Both the position numbers and the translations under genes were made by a program. Below the pieces are notes generated by a model. It was given only the letters and a program-made list of their open reading frames with translations. It made no database searches and was not told where the DNA came from. Of a stretch of 64,000 nt of DNA, positions 1 to 8,474 are shown piece by piece; the first letter of the stretch is position 1, and the number at the start of each line of letters is the position of its first letter. Source of the DNA: Streptomyces sp. NBC_01669 (GTDB lineage: Bacteria; Actinomycetota; Actinomycetes; Streptomycetales; Streptomycetaceae); contig NZ_JAPEQG010000001.1 in the NCBI RefSeq assembly GCF_026339735.1, forward strand, positions 3,658,001-3,722,000, read 5' to 3'.

Positions 1-45
1 CCTGGGGGCTGCCGCGAGGTGCGGCGTGTCCGTCGTGGCAGTCAC
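1..45 (-). CDS. ABC transporter permease, N-terminal fragment
   Basis: A GTG start overlaps the TGA stop of the ABC ATPase gene in a GTGA arrangement, the usual coupling of drug-type ATPase and permease genes. Only about 15 codons lie in the window, reading MTATTDTPHLAAAPR, and the rest is beyond the left edge. The function is inferred from the coupling alone, because no membrane segment is visible yet. Confidence 0.5.
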   Translation of the reverse strand, partial: MTATTDTPHLAAAPR

Positions 46-1064
46 TTGCTGACCTCCTGTCCGGCCTTCCTGCCGGTCTGCGCGCCGGGACCCGGGACCG
101 TCCCGTTCTCGTCGGTCTCCGGCGCCTCGGCGACATGGCCGGTGAGCGAGAGGAACACGTCGTCGAGGGTCGGGCGGCGCAGTCCGATGTCGTCGATCTC
201 GACCCCGCGGGTGTCGAGATCACGGATGATCTCGGCGAGCAGCTTGGCGCCGCCGAAGACCGGGACCGTCAGTTTGCGGGTGTGCTGGGCGACGGTGACC
301 TCGCCCTTGCCGAGGTTGGTGAGGACGGCGCGGGCCGGATCGATCTGGTCGGGATGGTGGACCACGACCTCGACGCGCTCGCCGCCGGTCCTGGCCTTCA
401 GTTCGTCGGAGGTGCCGCGGGCGATGACGAGGCCGTGGTCGATGACACAGATGTTGTGCGCCAGATGGTCGGCCTCCTCCAGATACTGCGTGGTCAGCAG
501 CAGCGTGGTGCCGCCTGCGACGAGCTCCTCGATGACCTCCCACAGCTGCTGCCGGTTGCGCGGGTCGAGTCCGGTCGTCGGCTCGTCCATGAACATCACC
601 GGCGGGGAGACGACGAGCGCCGCCGCCAGGTCGAGGCGGCGGCGCATACCGCCGGAGTACGTCTTCGCGGGGCGGTCGGCCGCGTCCGCGAGGTTGAACC
701 GCTCCAGCAGCTGCACCGCGCGGGCCTTCGCGTCGCGACTGCTCATCTGGTAGAGCTGACCGACCATCTGCAGGTTCTCGCGGCCGGTCAGATACTCGTC
801 GACCGCGGCGAACTGGCCGGAGAGGCCGATCGAGCGGCGTACCTCGTTGGGTTTCTTCAGCACGTCGATGCCTGCCACGACGGCCCGGCCGCTGTCGGGT
901 TTGAGCAGCGTCGTGAGGACACGCACGGCAGTCGTCTTGCCTGCGCCGTTGGGACCGAGGAGGCCCAGGACCGTGCCCTCCGGCACGTCGAGATCAACAC
1001 CGCCGAGTGCTCGTACATCGCCGAAGGTCTTCACCAGACCTTCGGCGTAGATGGCGCCTGGCAT
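42..1064 (-). CDS. ABC transporter ATP-binding protein, DrrA (daunorubicin resistance) type
   Basis: This 340-residue cytoplasmic ATPase should power an exporter together with the permease that begins at its stop codon. The Walker A motif GPNGAGKT is at residues 37-44, the signature YSGGM at 136-140 and Walker B VMFMDE at 156-161. The C-terminal extension with RRPTLDDVFLSLTGH is typical of the DrrA family, whose members act with DrrB-like permeases. The substrate cannot be told from sequence. The start ATG at 1064 fits family length and the N-terminus begins directly with the ABC fold. Confidence 0.9.
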   Translation of the reverse strand: MPGAIYAEGLVKTFGDVRALGGVDLDVPEGTVLGLLGPNGAGKTTAVRVLTTLLKPDSGRAVVAGIDVLKKPNEVRRSIGLSGQFAAVDEYLTGRENLQMVGQLYQMSSRDAKARAVQLLERFNLADAADRPAKTYSGGMRRRLDLAAALVVSPPVMFMDEPTTGLDPRNRQQLWEVIEELVAGGTTLLLTTQYLEEADHLAHNICVIDHGLVIARGTSDELKARTGGERVEVVVHHPDQIDPARAVLTNLGKGEVTVAQHTRKLTVPVFGGAKLLAEIIRDLDTRGVEIDDIGLRRPTLDDVFLSLTGHVAEAPETDENGTVPGPGAQTGRKAGQEVSK

Positions 1065-1157
1065 ACGGGATTCCCCCAGAGCGTTTGTAGACTTCCTCGA
1101 CAGATCCTAGGTTTGCGCGCCTCTCCCCGCCCGGGGAACGCCCAATCCGACGGCGTG

Positions 1158-2387
1158 TCAGTCCGTCACCAGGTAGCCCGCACCACGCAGCTCCGCGGTG
1201 ACCTCCTCGCAGTGCTCGGGACCCTTGGTCTCCAGATGCAGGTCGACCTCCGCCTCGGTGAGTCCGAGCCGCGGATCGGTCCGCACATGGCCGATGTCGA
1301 GGATGTTCGCGTCGGCGACGGTCAGCACGGAGAGCAGCGTGGCCAGTGCCCCCGGGCGGTCCGTGAGCCGGACCCGCAGGCTGAGATAGCGGCCGGCGGT
1401 CGCCATGCCGTGGGTGAGGATGCGCTGCATCAGCAGCGGGTCGACATTGCCGCCCGACAGCAGGGCGACAACCGGTCCGCGGAACGACTCCGGGTCGCTC
1501 AGCAGCGCCGCCACCGGGCTCGCCCCCGCCGGTTCGACGACCAGCTTCGCCCGCTCCAGGCAGAGCAGCAGCGCGCTGGAGAGTTCGGCCTCGGAGACCG
1601 TGCGGACCTCGTCGACCAGCTCCCGGACGAGCTCGAACGGTACGTCGCCGGGGCGCCCCACCTTGATGCCGTCCGCCATCGTCTGGAGCGAGCCGATCGC
1701 CACCGGATGGCCGGCGGCGAGCGACGGCGGGTAGCAGGCGGCGCCCGCCGCCTGGACTCCGACGATCCGCACGTCCGGCCGGATCGCCTTCACGGCCACG
1801 GCGATGCCCGCGGCGAGTCCGCCGCCGCCGATCCCGACGACGATGGTGCGGACCTCCGGGCACTGTTCGAGGATCTCCAGGCCCACGGTGCCCTGCCCGG
1901 CGATGATGTCCGGGTGGTCGAAGGGGTGGATGAAGACCGCGCCGGTCTCCTGGGCGTACTCCTCGGCGGCGGCGAGGGTCTCGTCGACGACGTGGCCGTG
2001 CAGCCGGACCTCGGCGCCGTACTCGCGGGTCGCGGCGACCTTCGGCAGCGGCGCCCCGACCGGCATGAAGACCGTTGAGCGTACGCCGAGCAGCGCAGAC
2101 GCGAGTGCGACACCCTGCGCATGGTTTCCGGCGCTTGCGGCGACGACTCCGGCCGCGCGCTCGACCGGGGAGAGGCCGGCGATCCGCACGTACGCGCCGC
2201 GCAGCTTGAACGAGCCGGTCCGCTGCAGGTTCTCGCACTTGAAGTGGACCGGCGCGCCGACCAGCCCGGACAGGTGACGGCTGCCCTCCATCGGGGTCAT
2301 CCGGGCCACGCCGGAGAGCATCTTCCGTGCGCCGCGGACGTCGTCGAGGATCACTGGGGGAAACGGGTGTGGCGTACGGAAGTTCAT
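1158..2387 (-). CDS. ilvA: threonine ammonia-lyase (threonine dehydratase)
   Basis: A PLP enzyme of 409 residues that deaminates threonine to 2-oxobutanoate for isoleucine synthesis or for threonine breakdown. The PLP lysine is K61 in GSFKLRGA, the SAGNH motif lies at 85-89, and the phosphate loop GIGGGGLAAG is in the middle of the chain. An ACT-like regulatory domain follows from about residue 330 (LRVRLTDRPGALATL). The single short ACT domain resembles the catabolic or short biosynthetic type more than E. coli IlvA. I chose ATG 2387 because the reading frame upstream of it is low-quality arginine-rich sequence. It is divergent from the marR gene. Confidence 0.92.
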   Translation of the reverse strand: MNFRTPHPFPPVILDDVRGARKMLSGVARMTPMEGSRHLSGLVGAPVHFKCENLQRTGSFKLRGAYVRIAGLSPVERAAGVVAASAGNHAQGVALASALLGVRSTVFMPVGAPLPKVAATREYGAEVRLHGHVVDETLAAAEEYAQETGAVFIHPFDHPDIIAGQGTVGLEILEQCPEVRTIVVGIGGGGLAAGIAVAVKAIRPDVRIVGVQAAGAACYPPSLAAGHPVAIGSLQTMADGIKVGRPGDVPFELVRELVDEVRTVSEAELSSALLLCLERAKLVVEPAGASPVAALLSDPESFRGPVVALLSGGNVDPLLMQRILTHGMATAGRYLSLRVRLTDRPGALATLLSVLTVADANILDIGHVRTDPRLGLTEAEVDLHLETKGPEHCEEVTAELRGAGYLVTD

Positions 2388-2544
2388 AACCACAAGTCTT
2401 GCAGCTGGACGCGGGGCCGGACGCCGTGCTGGTGCCGTCCTGCGTCGTTGTTCGCAGGTTTGTGCAGCACTGGTACACGTTGCCCCGTGGCCGCGTACTC
2501 TGTCCCCCACCCATCCGAACACCGCACGAAGAGAGCCCCCGGCC

Positions 2545-3066
2545 ATGCCCCCTCAGGACATGACGACTGCTGCGTCTCCTTCCGGGGGCGCCACCCCCGA
2601 CTCCCCGGGTCCCGACCACCTCCTCGATGTTCTGCAGCACCAGGTGGCCGTCTTCGCCCGCCGTGCCGAGCAGACCCGCCTCGGCGGTGTCGGCCAGGTC
2701 CGCAATTCCATGGACCGGGCGGCGTACCTGCTGCTGAACCGACTGGACCGGGAAGGCCCGATGGGCGTCAAGGCGCTGGCCGCGGGCATGGGGATCGACT
2801 CCTCGACCGTGACCCGTCAGGTCGCGCCGCTCGTCGACACCGGTCTGGTCAAGCGGACCTCGCATCCGGAGGACGGCCGCGCGGTCGTGCTTCAGCTGTC
2901 GCCGCGCGGACATGCGCGGCTGGACGAGGTGCGTGCGTCGCGGCGGGAGCTGATGTCGCAGGTGACGGGGGAATGGACGGCGGAGGAGCGCGAGACGTTC
3001 TGCACGCTGCTGACCCGGTTCAACGCGGCGCTGGCTGCGCGGCAGCACCAGCCCGCGAGCGGCTGA
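2545..3066 (+). CDS. MarR family transcriptional regulator
   Basis: A 173-residue protein with the MarR winged helix at about residues 60-125: the recognition helix sits around GIDSSTVTRQVAPLV and the wing around SHPEDGRAVVLQL. Such proteins bind small palindromes as dimers and usually repress divergent genes. Here it is divergent from ilvA across 157 bp. The first 30 residues are a flexible Pro/Ser/Gly tail, so a later start is possible, but ATG 2545 is the first in frame. Confidence 0.85.
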   Translation: MPPQDMTTAASPSGGATPDSPGPDHLLDVLQHQVAVFARRAEQTRLGGVGQVRNSMDRAAYLLLNRLDREGPMGVKALAAGMGIDSSTVTRQVAPLVDTGLVKRTSHPEDGRAVVLQLSPRGHARLDEVRASRRELMSQVTGEWTAEERETFCTLLTRFNAALAARQHQPASG

Positions 3067-3122
3067 GGACTGGAATATGCCTGTACGACCTCTTGACCCG
3101 GGGACCTTCCCGGCGCTCCGAT

Positions 3123-3614
3123 GTGGGTGTGCGAGAGCGGCAGGCAGGACTTCAGCGGCGGCGCGCCCAGGAGTTCGAGGCCTTTGTGGCGGGCGCCGCG
3201 GGCCGACTGCTGCATACCGCCACCCTGCTCACCGCCGAGCCGACGGGCGCGAACGAACGGGCGCAGCGGCTGCTGACCGCCGCCCTGGCCCGCACGTACG
3301 CGGCCTGGGACGGGCTGCACGGTGAGGATCCGTACGACCGCACCCGGCAGGAGCTGGCCATCCGGTTCGCCCATGAGGCGTGGCGGCACCATCGGCCGCG
3401 CGGTGGGCTGTTGGATCCGCTGACCCCGCGGGAGCGGCTGGTTCTCGTGCTGCGGCTGTACGAGGGGGTCGCGGAGGAGCAGACCGCCGCGTTGCTGGGG
3501 CTTCCGGTGGACCGGGTCCGGGCGCTCTGCAACCGGTCGGTGGCCACGATGCGCGGCACCCGCAGGCCCACGGCGCGGCGGCTGCCCGTACGGCTGCTGG
3601 GGGCGGGGCCATGA
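3123..3614 (+). CDS. SigE-family-like RNA polymerase sigma factor, small and degenerate
   Basis: About 163 residues. The first half, EFEAFVAGAAGRLLHTATLL to ARTYAAWD, matches the pattern of SigE-family region 2 but lacks the usual GD-EAEDLVQ core (TAEPTGANERAQRLL instead). The second half, DPLTPRERLVLVLRLYEGV through GLPVDRVRALCNRSV, is a region 4 helix-turn-helix. The start is uncertain: GTG 3123 or GTG 3129, with only a weak GGGGA upstream. The stop overlaps the next ATG by 4 bp, so the membrane protein after it is translationally coupled and may be its partner. It could be a sigma-like protein that no longer binds core polymerase well. Confidence 0.6.
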   Translation: MGVRERQAGLQRRRAQEFEAFVAGAAGRLLHTATLLTAEPTGANERAQRLLTAALARTYAAWDGLHGEDPYDRTRQELAIRFAHEAWRHHRPRGGLLDPLTPRERLVLVLRLYEGVAEEQTAALLGLPVDRVRALCNRSVATMRGTRRPTARRLPVRLLGAGP

Positions 3615-3862
3615 GCCGTCAGGGCCAGAAGGAGGAGCAGGTCCGGCGGATGCTGGACGTGCCGCATCCGCAGGTCCCCGCCGATCTGGCGGAGCGGGCG
3701 GCGGAGCAGGGCGGCCGGATGCTGCGGCGGCGCCGTGCGCTCCGTGCGCTGGTGGTGTTCGTGCTGTGCGTGGCGGTGGTCGCGTTCACGGTGTGGGTGA
3801 TGATCGCCGAGCCCTGGCACGTGCCGCCCGCGGAGACGACCCCGCCCCTGGACGGGGTGTAG
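3611..3862 (+). CDS. small single-pass membrane protein, possible anti-sigma partner
   Basis: An 83-residue protein coupled by ATGA overlap to the sigma-like gene before it. Residues 1-40 are charged and presumably cytoplasmic, with RMLRRRRALRA just before one membrane helix (ALVVFVLCVAVVAFTVWVMI, about 42-61). A short Pro/Thr-rich outer tail follows. The layout of cytoplasmic domain, helix and short tail is that of many anti-sigma factors, but no zinc-binding HxxxCxxC motif is present, so the role is inferred from context only. Confidence 0.65.
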   Translation: MSRQGQKEEQVRRMLDVPHPQVPADLAERAAEQGGRMLRRRRALRALVVFVLCVAVVAFTVWVMIAEPWHVPPAETTPPLDGV

Positions 3863-3925
3863 AGCCCGATTCCTGCGGATTTATCCTGGATGTGACGGCA
3901 TGCCGCACGAGCCGAGGAGACCGTC

Positions 3926-4117
3926 ATGACCCGGAAGATCGCTGACTGCCGCAAGCACCCGAGCGTCACGAACTGCTCGCTCACCATCGCCGGTGAGGAG
4001 GAGGAAGTGGTGCGAGCCGCGACGGAACACGCGGTCTCCGTCCACGAACACGCCGACAGCCCGGAGCTGCGGGAGCAGATCCGGGCGTCGCTGGAGGACG
4101 AGAAGGTCGACGCCTGA
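3926..4117 (+). CDS. DUF1059 family small protein
   Basis: A 63-residue acidic protein with the DUF1059 pattern: a conserved CRKHPSVTNCSL segment with two cysteines, then a helix with ATEHAVSVHEH and a C-terminal helix. A strong GAGGAGA ribosome site precedes ATG 3926. The function of the family is unknown. It stands alone with a terminator-like hairpin right after it. Confidence 0.85.
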   Translation: MTRKIADCRKHPSVTNCSLTIAGEEEEVVRAATEHAVSVHEHADSPELREQIRASLEDEKVDA

Positions 4118-4128
4118 CCCCCAGGACG

Positions 4129-4161
4129 CCGGGCGGGCGGGACGAGCGCCTGCCCGCCCGG
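4129..4161. terminator. hairpin between DUF1059 gene and metB
   Basis: Inverted repeat CCGGGCGGGC (4129-4138) and GCCCGCCCGG (4152-4161) with a 13-nt loop, between two converging genes, so it can stop both. Confidence 0.6.
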
Positions 4162-4334
4162 TTCTGTGCCGCCGGACTCCCTGGGCCTCCCTTTGGGATC
4201 ACGCCAGGCTCGCGGGCCCCGGCACGCACATTGCCGCGTTGCCGTCGGTCACCGACGCTCCGCGTCGCCTCCCCCTCCGCCTTGCAGCCGCGCGCACCGG
4301 ACCCCGCTCCCCGATCCGGTCCGAAAGAAAGGCC

Positions 4335-5480
4335 CTATCCGAGCGCCTGCGTCAGGTCGGCCATCAGGTCGTCCGCGGACTCGATGCCGACGGAGAGGCG
4401 GACCAGATCGGCCGGTACCTCCAGGGCGGAGCCGGCCACGGAGGCGTGCGTCATCCGGCCCGGGTGCTCCACCAGCGACTCGACGCCACCGAGCGACTCA
4501 CCGAGCGTGAAGAGCTTGGCCCGGTTGCAGACCTCGACCGCTGCCTCCTCGCCGCCCTGGACCCGGAAGGAGACCATGCCGCCGAACGCCTTCATCTGCT
4601 TGGCGGCGATCTCGTGTCCCGGGTGCTCCGGCAGCCCCGGGTAGAGGACCTGGGTGACCTTGGGGTGCCGGGTCAGCAGCTCGGCGACCTTGGCCGCGTT
4701 CTCGCTGTGCCGGTCCATCCGGACGGGCAGCGTCTTGATGCCACGCAGCACCAGCCAGGAGTCGAACGGTCCGGCGACCGCGCCCATCGCGTTCTGGTGG
4801 TACGCCAGTTCCTCGCCGAGCTCCGCGTCGGCGGCGATCAGCGCACCGCCGACGACGTCGGAGTGGCCGCCCATGTACTTGGTCAGGGAGTGCACGACGA
4901 CGTCCGCGCCGAGTGCGATCGGCTGCTGCAGGTAAGGGCTGGCGAAGGTGTTGTCGACGACCAGCCGGGCTCCCGCGGTGCGCGCCACGTCCGCGACCGC
5001 GGCGATGTCGGTGATGCCGAGCAGCGGGTTGGACGGCGTCTCGACCCAGATGACCTTCGTACGGTCGTTGACCGCGGCCCGGACCGCCGCCGGGTCCGAG
5101 GTGTCCGCGACGGAGTAGTCGACGCCCCACCGCTGGACGACCTTGGCGAAGAGCCGGAAGGTGCCGCCGTAGGCGTCGTTCGGGATGACGACATGGGCGC
5201 CGGGGTGGAGCAGCGTGCGGAGCAGGCAGTCCTCCGCCGCGAGCCCGGACGCGAAGGCGAGACCGCGGCGGCCGCCCTCGATGGCCGCGAGGTTCTCCTC
5301 CAGCGCCGTGCGCGTCGGGTTGGCGCTGCGGCTGTATTCGTAGCCGCCGCGCAGTCCGCCGACGCCGTCCTGCTTGTACGTGGACACCTGATAGATGGGC
5401 GGAACAACGGCGCCGGTGAGGGGATCGGCGGTGTTGCCCGCGTGGATCGCGAGGGTCTCGAAGCTGTGCTGATCGCTCAT
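4335..5480 (-). CDS. metB: cystathionine gamma-synthase (Cys/Met metabolism PLP enzyme)
   Basis: A 381-residue PLP enzyme that joins an activated homoserine to cysteine in methionine synthesis. The Schiff-base lysine is K201 in HSLTKYMGGHSD, and YEYSRSANPTR near residue 50 is the phosphate and active-site arm from the neighbouring subunit. The length equals the family norm from the MSDQHSFETL start at 5480. Cystathionine beta- or gamma-lyases share the fold, so the exact reaction is less certain than the family. It is divergent from the next gene across 67 bp. Confidence 0.88.
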   Translation of the reverse strand: MSDQHSFETLAIHAGNTADPLTGAVVPPIYQVSTYKQDGVGGLRGGYEYSRSANPTRTALEENLAAIEGGRRGLAFASGLAAEDCLLRTLLHPGAHVVIPNDAYGGTFRLFAKVVQRWGVDYSVADTSDPAAVRAAVNDRTKVIWVETPSNPLLGITDIAAVADVARTAGARLVVDNTFASPYLQQPIALGADVVVHSLTKYMGGHSDVVGGALIAADAELGEELAYHQNAMGAVAGPFDSWLVLRGIKTLPVRMDRHSENAAKVAELLTRHPKVTQVLYPGLPEHPGHEIAAKQMKAFGGMVSFRVQGGEEAAVEVCNRAKLFTLGESLGGVESLVEHPGRMTHASVAGSALEVPADLVRLSVGIESADDLMADLTQALG

Positions 5481-5547
5481 GGGGCCCGAGCGTAGTTCGT
5501 CACAGGGGTGATCCACGGCCACTGCGCCGTCCGGTGACAATGGGCGC

Positions 5548-6651
5548 ATGGAGATTCTCTGGTTCCTGATCGCGCTGTGCATGCTCGCCGCGGTCCTCGG
5601 CCCCTTCGTGCTGCGTCGCCGCTCCGGTATCCGCCAGGTCGCGCCCGGCTCCCCGGACGCCGCCGACCCGGACACTTACGGCTTCGTGCGCCAGGAGGAG
5701 CTGGACATCCGGATGCCGGGCCCCGACCAGGACCTCCTCGATGTCCTCGATGTCGTGCAGCGCACCCAGGACTGGCGCGCCGCCGCTCAGTTGCTGGCGG
5801 GGACGCCGAAGGAGGGTGAGGTGCGGTGGCAGCGCGTGCAGGCGTTCGCCGGTGCCGCCTCCCTGGAGCTGATGCAGGCGCCCGGGGTCGGTGGCGCGTG
5901 GCTGCGGTCGTGGCGCGCCCAGTCGCCGAAGGACGCGGGTGGGGCCGCGGTGCACGCCGAGTTCCTGGTCCAGCAGGCATGGCGGTCGTCGTCCGCGGGG
6001 ACGGACGACTTCCGGATCATCCTGGAGGAAGCCCGTACGGTCTGCGGCGAGGCGGCCCTGCTGGCGCCCGGCGACCCGGTCCCGTACATCGTCGAGCTGG
6101 CCGTCGCGCGTGGACTCGGCTACTCCCACGAGCAGTTCGACCAGCTCTGGGCGAAGATCATCGACCGCGCTCCGGCGCACATGGGCGCGCACATCGCCGC
6201 GCTGCACTTCTGGTGCGAGAAGTGGCACGGCTCCCGCGAGGAGGCCGAGCGGTTCGCGACGTCCGCCGCGGCCCGCGCCCCGCAGGGTTCGCTGCTGGCC
6301 GCGTTGCCGCTGTTCGCGGTGTACGAGCATCTGCCCGAGGTCAATCTGGTGCAGGGCTTCTACCGGGGCGTCGTGGTGACGAAGGCCGTCGAGGGTGCCT
6401 TGTTCGCGGTGCACGCGGCGCGCCCCGACGACCCGATGCTCGCCCATGTCCGTCATCTGCTGGTGTTGTTCCTGGTCCGGATGGAACGCTGGGCGGAGGC
6501 GATGCACCAGCTCGTCCACATCGACGGGCACGTGGGTGCGCTGCCGTGGACGCAGAACCCCGACCCGGCCGCCGAGTACACGGTCTACCGGGCGCTGGCG
6601 GTCGCCGGATACGAGGCGAACGGCGGCAGCCCGGCGACGCTGCCGCGGTAA
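5548..6651 (+). CDS. conserved membrane-anchored protein of unknown function (paralogue of the 8475 gene)
   Basis: A 367-residue protein with an N-terminal membrane helix (MEILWFLIALCMLAAVLGPF) followed by a basic stop-transfer segment. The rest is soluble and alpha-helical, with repeat-like stretches such as DPVPYIVELAVARGLGY and HIAALHFWCEKWHGSREEA that suggest a TPR-like solenoid. The same segments recur in the broken gene at 8475-9597, so the M48 peptidase gene between them is flanked by two copies of one family. I do not know a function. It may assist the peptidase at the membrane, but that is inference from position. Confidence 0.8.
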   Translation: MEILWFLIALCMLAAVLGPFVLRRRSGIRQVAPGSPDAADPDTYGFVRQEELDIRMPGPDQDLLDVLDVVQRTQDWRAAAQLLAGTPKEGEVRWQRVQAFAGAASLELMQAPGVGGAWLRSWRAQSPKDAGGAAVHAEFLVQQAWRSSSAGTDDFRIILEEARTVCGEAALLAPGDPVPYIVELAVARGLGYSHEQFDQLWAKIIDRAPAHMGAHIAALHFWCEKWHGSREEAERFATSAAARAPQGSLLAALPLFAVYEHLPEVNLVQGFYRGVVVTKAVEGALFAVHAARPDDPMLAHVRHLLVLFLVRMERWAEAMHQLVHIDGHVGALPWTQNPDPAAEYTVYRALAVAGYEANGGSPATLPR

Positions 6652-6659
6652 GGGGGCCG

Positions 6660-6724
6660 GTTCCACCGCTGGTCAGCCCTTGTTCCACCGCTGGTCAGCC
6701 CTCGTTCCGCCGCCGGCTCCGGCT
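6660..6724. repeat. 22-bp tandem repeat, two good copies and one degenerate
   Basis: GTTCCACCGCTGGTCAGCCC starts at 6660 and again at 6682 on an exact 22-bp period. A third, weaker copy starts at 6704. The repeat sits in the 196-bp gap before the M48 peptidase gene. Confidence 0.8.
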
Positions 6725-6847
6725 CTCGCCGAACCACGTTGCCGCATCCGCCCGCGGTAGGACATACTCCGGTTCCCCCCACAACCCGCACCGCCCCGGC
6801 TCTGCCGTTCGCCATACGTTTCTCATTCCCGTGGGGGGAATCGCCCG

Positions 6848-8437
6848 ATGGGCCCATCTCTGCGTGCCGCGCGCGCCCTTGTCCTGCTCGCCGGCTTCTA
6901 TCTGCTGAGCGTCGTCCTGCTCGTCGCCCTCGGCGCCCTCGACTGGGCGGCGTTCGCGTGGACGACGGGAAGCGTCGCCACGAAGCTGTTCGTCCTCAGC
7001 GTCGTGCTGGCCGTCCCGATCGTGCGGGGCATGTTCATGCTGCGCACGCCGAAGGACGAGGGCCTGGCCGGACTTCCGGTCGACGACACCCACGAACCCC
7101 GGCTCTGGGCCACCGTCCGTGACATCGCGCAGCAGGTCGGCACCCGCGCGCCCGACGAGATCGTGCTCACCGGCGATGTGAACGCCGCGGTCAGCGAGGA
7201 CGCCAGGTTCCTCGGCCTGGTCGGCGGCAGGCGCCGGCTCTATCTCGGCCTGCCCCTGATGACCGGCCTGTCCCAGGCCCAGCTGCGTTCCGTACTCGCC
7301 CATGAGATGGGCCACTACGGCAACTCCGACACCCGCCTCACCGCGATCACCGCGCGCGGCCGCATCCAGGTGATGCGCACCATCGCCCACTTCCAGGAGC
7401 GGGCGGGCAAAACCGTCGCCAAGGAGCAGGCGCGCCAGGAGAAGAAGGCGGCGAAGGCCCTCGCCAAGGGCAAGAAGGCCAAGGAGATCGACACCGGCGG
7501 CGCGGGTGTCACGTACCGCGCGATGGCGGCGATCTACACGGCGTACGCGAAGTTCTACATGCGTGCCACGCTCTCCGGAGCCCGCCGCGAAGAGCTCGCG
7601 GCCGATGTCGCCGCGGCCCGGATCGCGGGCCGTGACGCGACCGCGTCCGCCCTGCGCGAGCTCCCGGCCCTCGACGCCGCCCACGGCTTCTACATGAACG
7701 CGTACGCCACGCTCGGCGTCGAGGCAGGAATGCTGCCGCTGCCCGGCCAGGTCCTCGGAGGCGTACGGCATCTGTTGGCCGCCCGCCAGGACGAGCTGGA
7801 CGAGATGCGCGGCTCCCTGCCGACCGAGCCGTCCTCCCCGTACGACTCGCATCCGCCGATCGCGGAGCGCGTCGCCCGGATAGAGGCGCTGCCGGACGAC
7901 GGGCGTGCGTCGGAGCCGGTGGAACCGTCTCTGGCCCTGCTCGCCGATCCCGAGCGGGCCCTCGCCGCCGTCGAACAGGCAGTCCTCACACCCGAGGCGC
8001 TGGGGCTGCGCCGGGCCGACTGGCCGGAGCTGGTGCACGAGTCGATGGCGTCGTACACCGAACGGTCGGCGCAGGGGTTCGGCGCGGTGGTCGCCGAGGC
8101 GACCGGCAGCGACGGCTCGCTCTCCGCCACGCTCGACGCGATCGACGCGGGTGCGCTGTGGCAGATCGCCGACCGGCTGCCCAAGTCCGAGGAGGCCGCC
8201 GCGGCGACCGGCCGGGCGGCCCGCGAGTTCGCCAGGCCCCGGCTGCGGTCCGGCCTGTCGCAGCTGGTCAGCAACGAGTGCGTACGGCAGGGACGGGCCC
8301 GCTGGCAGCTGTCCTGGTCCGACTCCGCCACGCTGGAGCTGCCGCACGGGTACGCGCAGGAACTCCCCGCGGCGCTGGACGCCGCCGTGGCGGACATCCC
8401 GGACACCGAACCGCTGCGCAAACTGCTCACCCCGTGA
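6848..8437 (+). CDS. M48 family zinc metallopeptidase, membrane bound
   Basis: A 529-residue membrane peptidase. Two membrane helices lie near the N-terminus (about residues 10-33 and 44-61). The zinc site HEMGH is at 152-156, and the third ligand lies in the REELAADVAA motif near residue 248, as in HtpX/Ste24-like enzymes. The C-terminal 200 residues go beyond the catalytic domain and look helical. Members degrade misfolded membrane proteins or act as chaperones. The start ATG 6848 has a G-rich Shine-Dalgarno just upstream. A paralogous pair of TPR-like proteins flanks it. Confidence 0.9.
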   Translation: MGPSLRAARALVLLAGFYLLSVVLLVALGALDWAAFAWTTGSVATKLFVLSVVLAVPIVRGMFMLRTPKDEGLAGLPVDDTHEPRLWATVRDIAQQVGTRAPDEIVLTGDVNAAVSEDARFLGLVGGRRRLYLGLPLMTGLSQAQLRSVLAHEMGHYGNSDTRLTAITARGRIQVMRTIAHFQERAGKTVAKEQARQEKKAAKALAKGKKAKEIDTGGAGVTYRAMAAIYTAYAKFYMRATLSGARREELAADVAAARIAGRDATASALRELPALDAAHGFYMNAYATLGVEAGMLPLPGQVLGGVRHLLAARQDELDEMRGSLPTEPSSPYDSHPPIAERVARIEALPDDGRASEPVEPSLALLADPERALAAVEQAVLTPEALGLRRADWPELVHESMASYTERSAQGFGAVVAEATGSDGSLSATLDAIDAGALWQIADRLPKSEEAAAATGRAAREFARPRLRSGLSQLVSNECVRQGRARWQLSWSDSATLELPHGYAQELPAALDAAVADIPDTEPLRKLLTP

Positions 8438-8474
8438 CCTCCCTGCATCCTCCCGGATTGGACCGGTACTCCCT

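Noticed and set aside
135..2078. Long forward frame opposite the ABC ATPase and ilvA genes
   Set aside because: It is the usual GC-rich antisense shadow of real genes with strong motifs on the other strand; composition is Arg/Asp/Gly-heavy without any fold.
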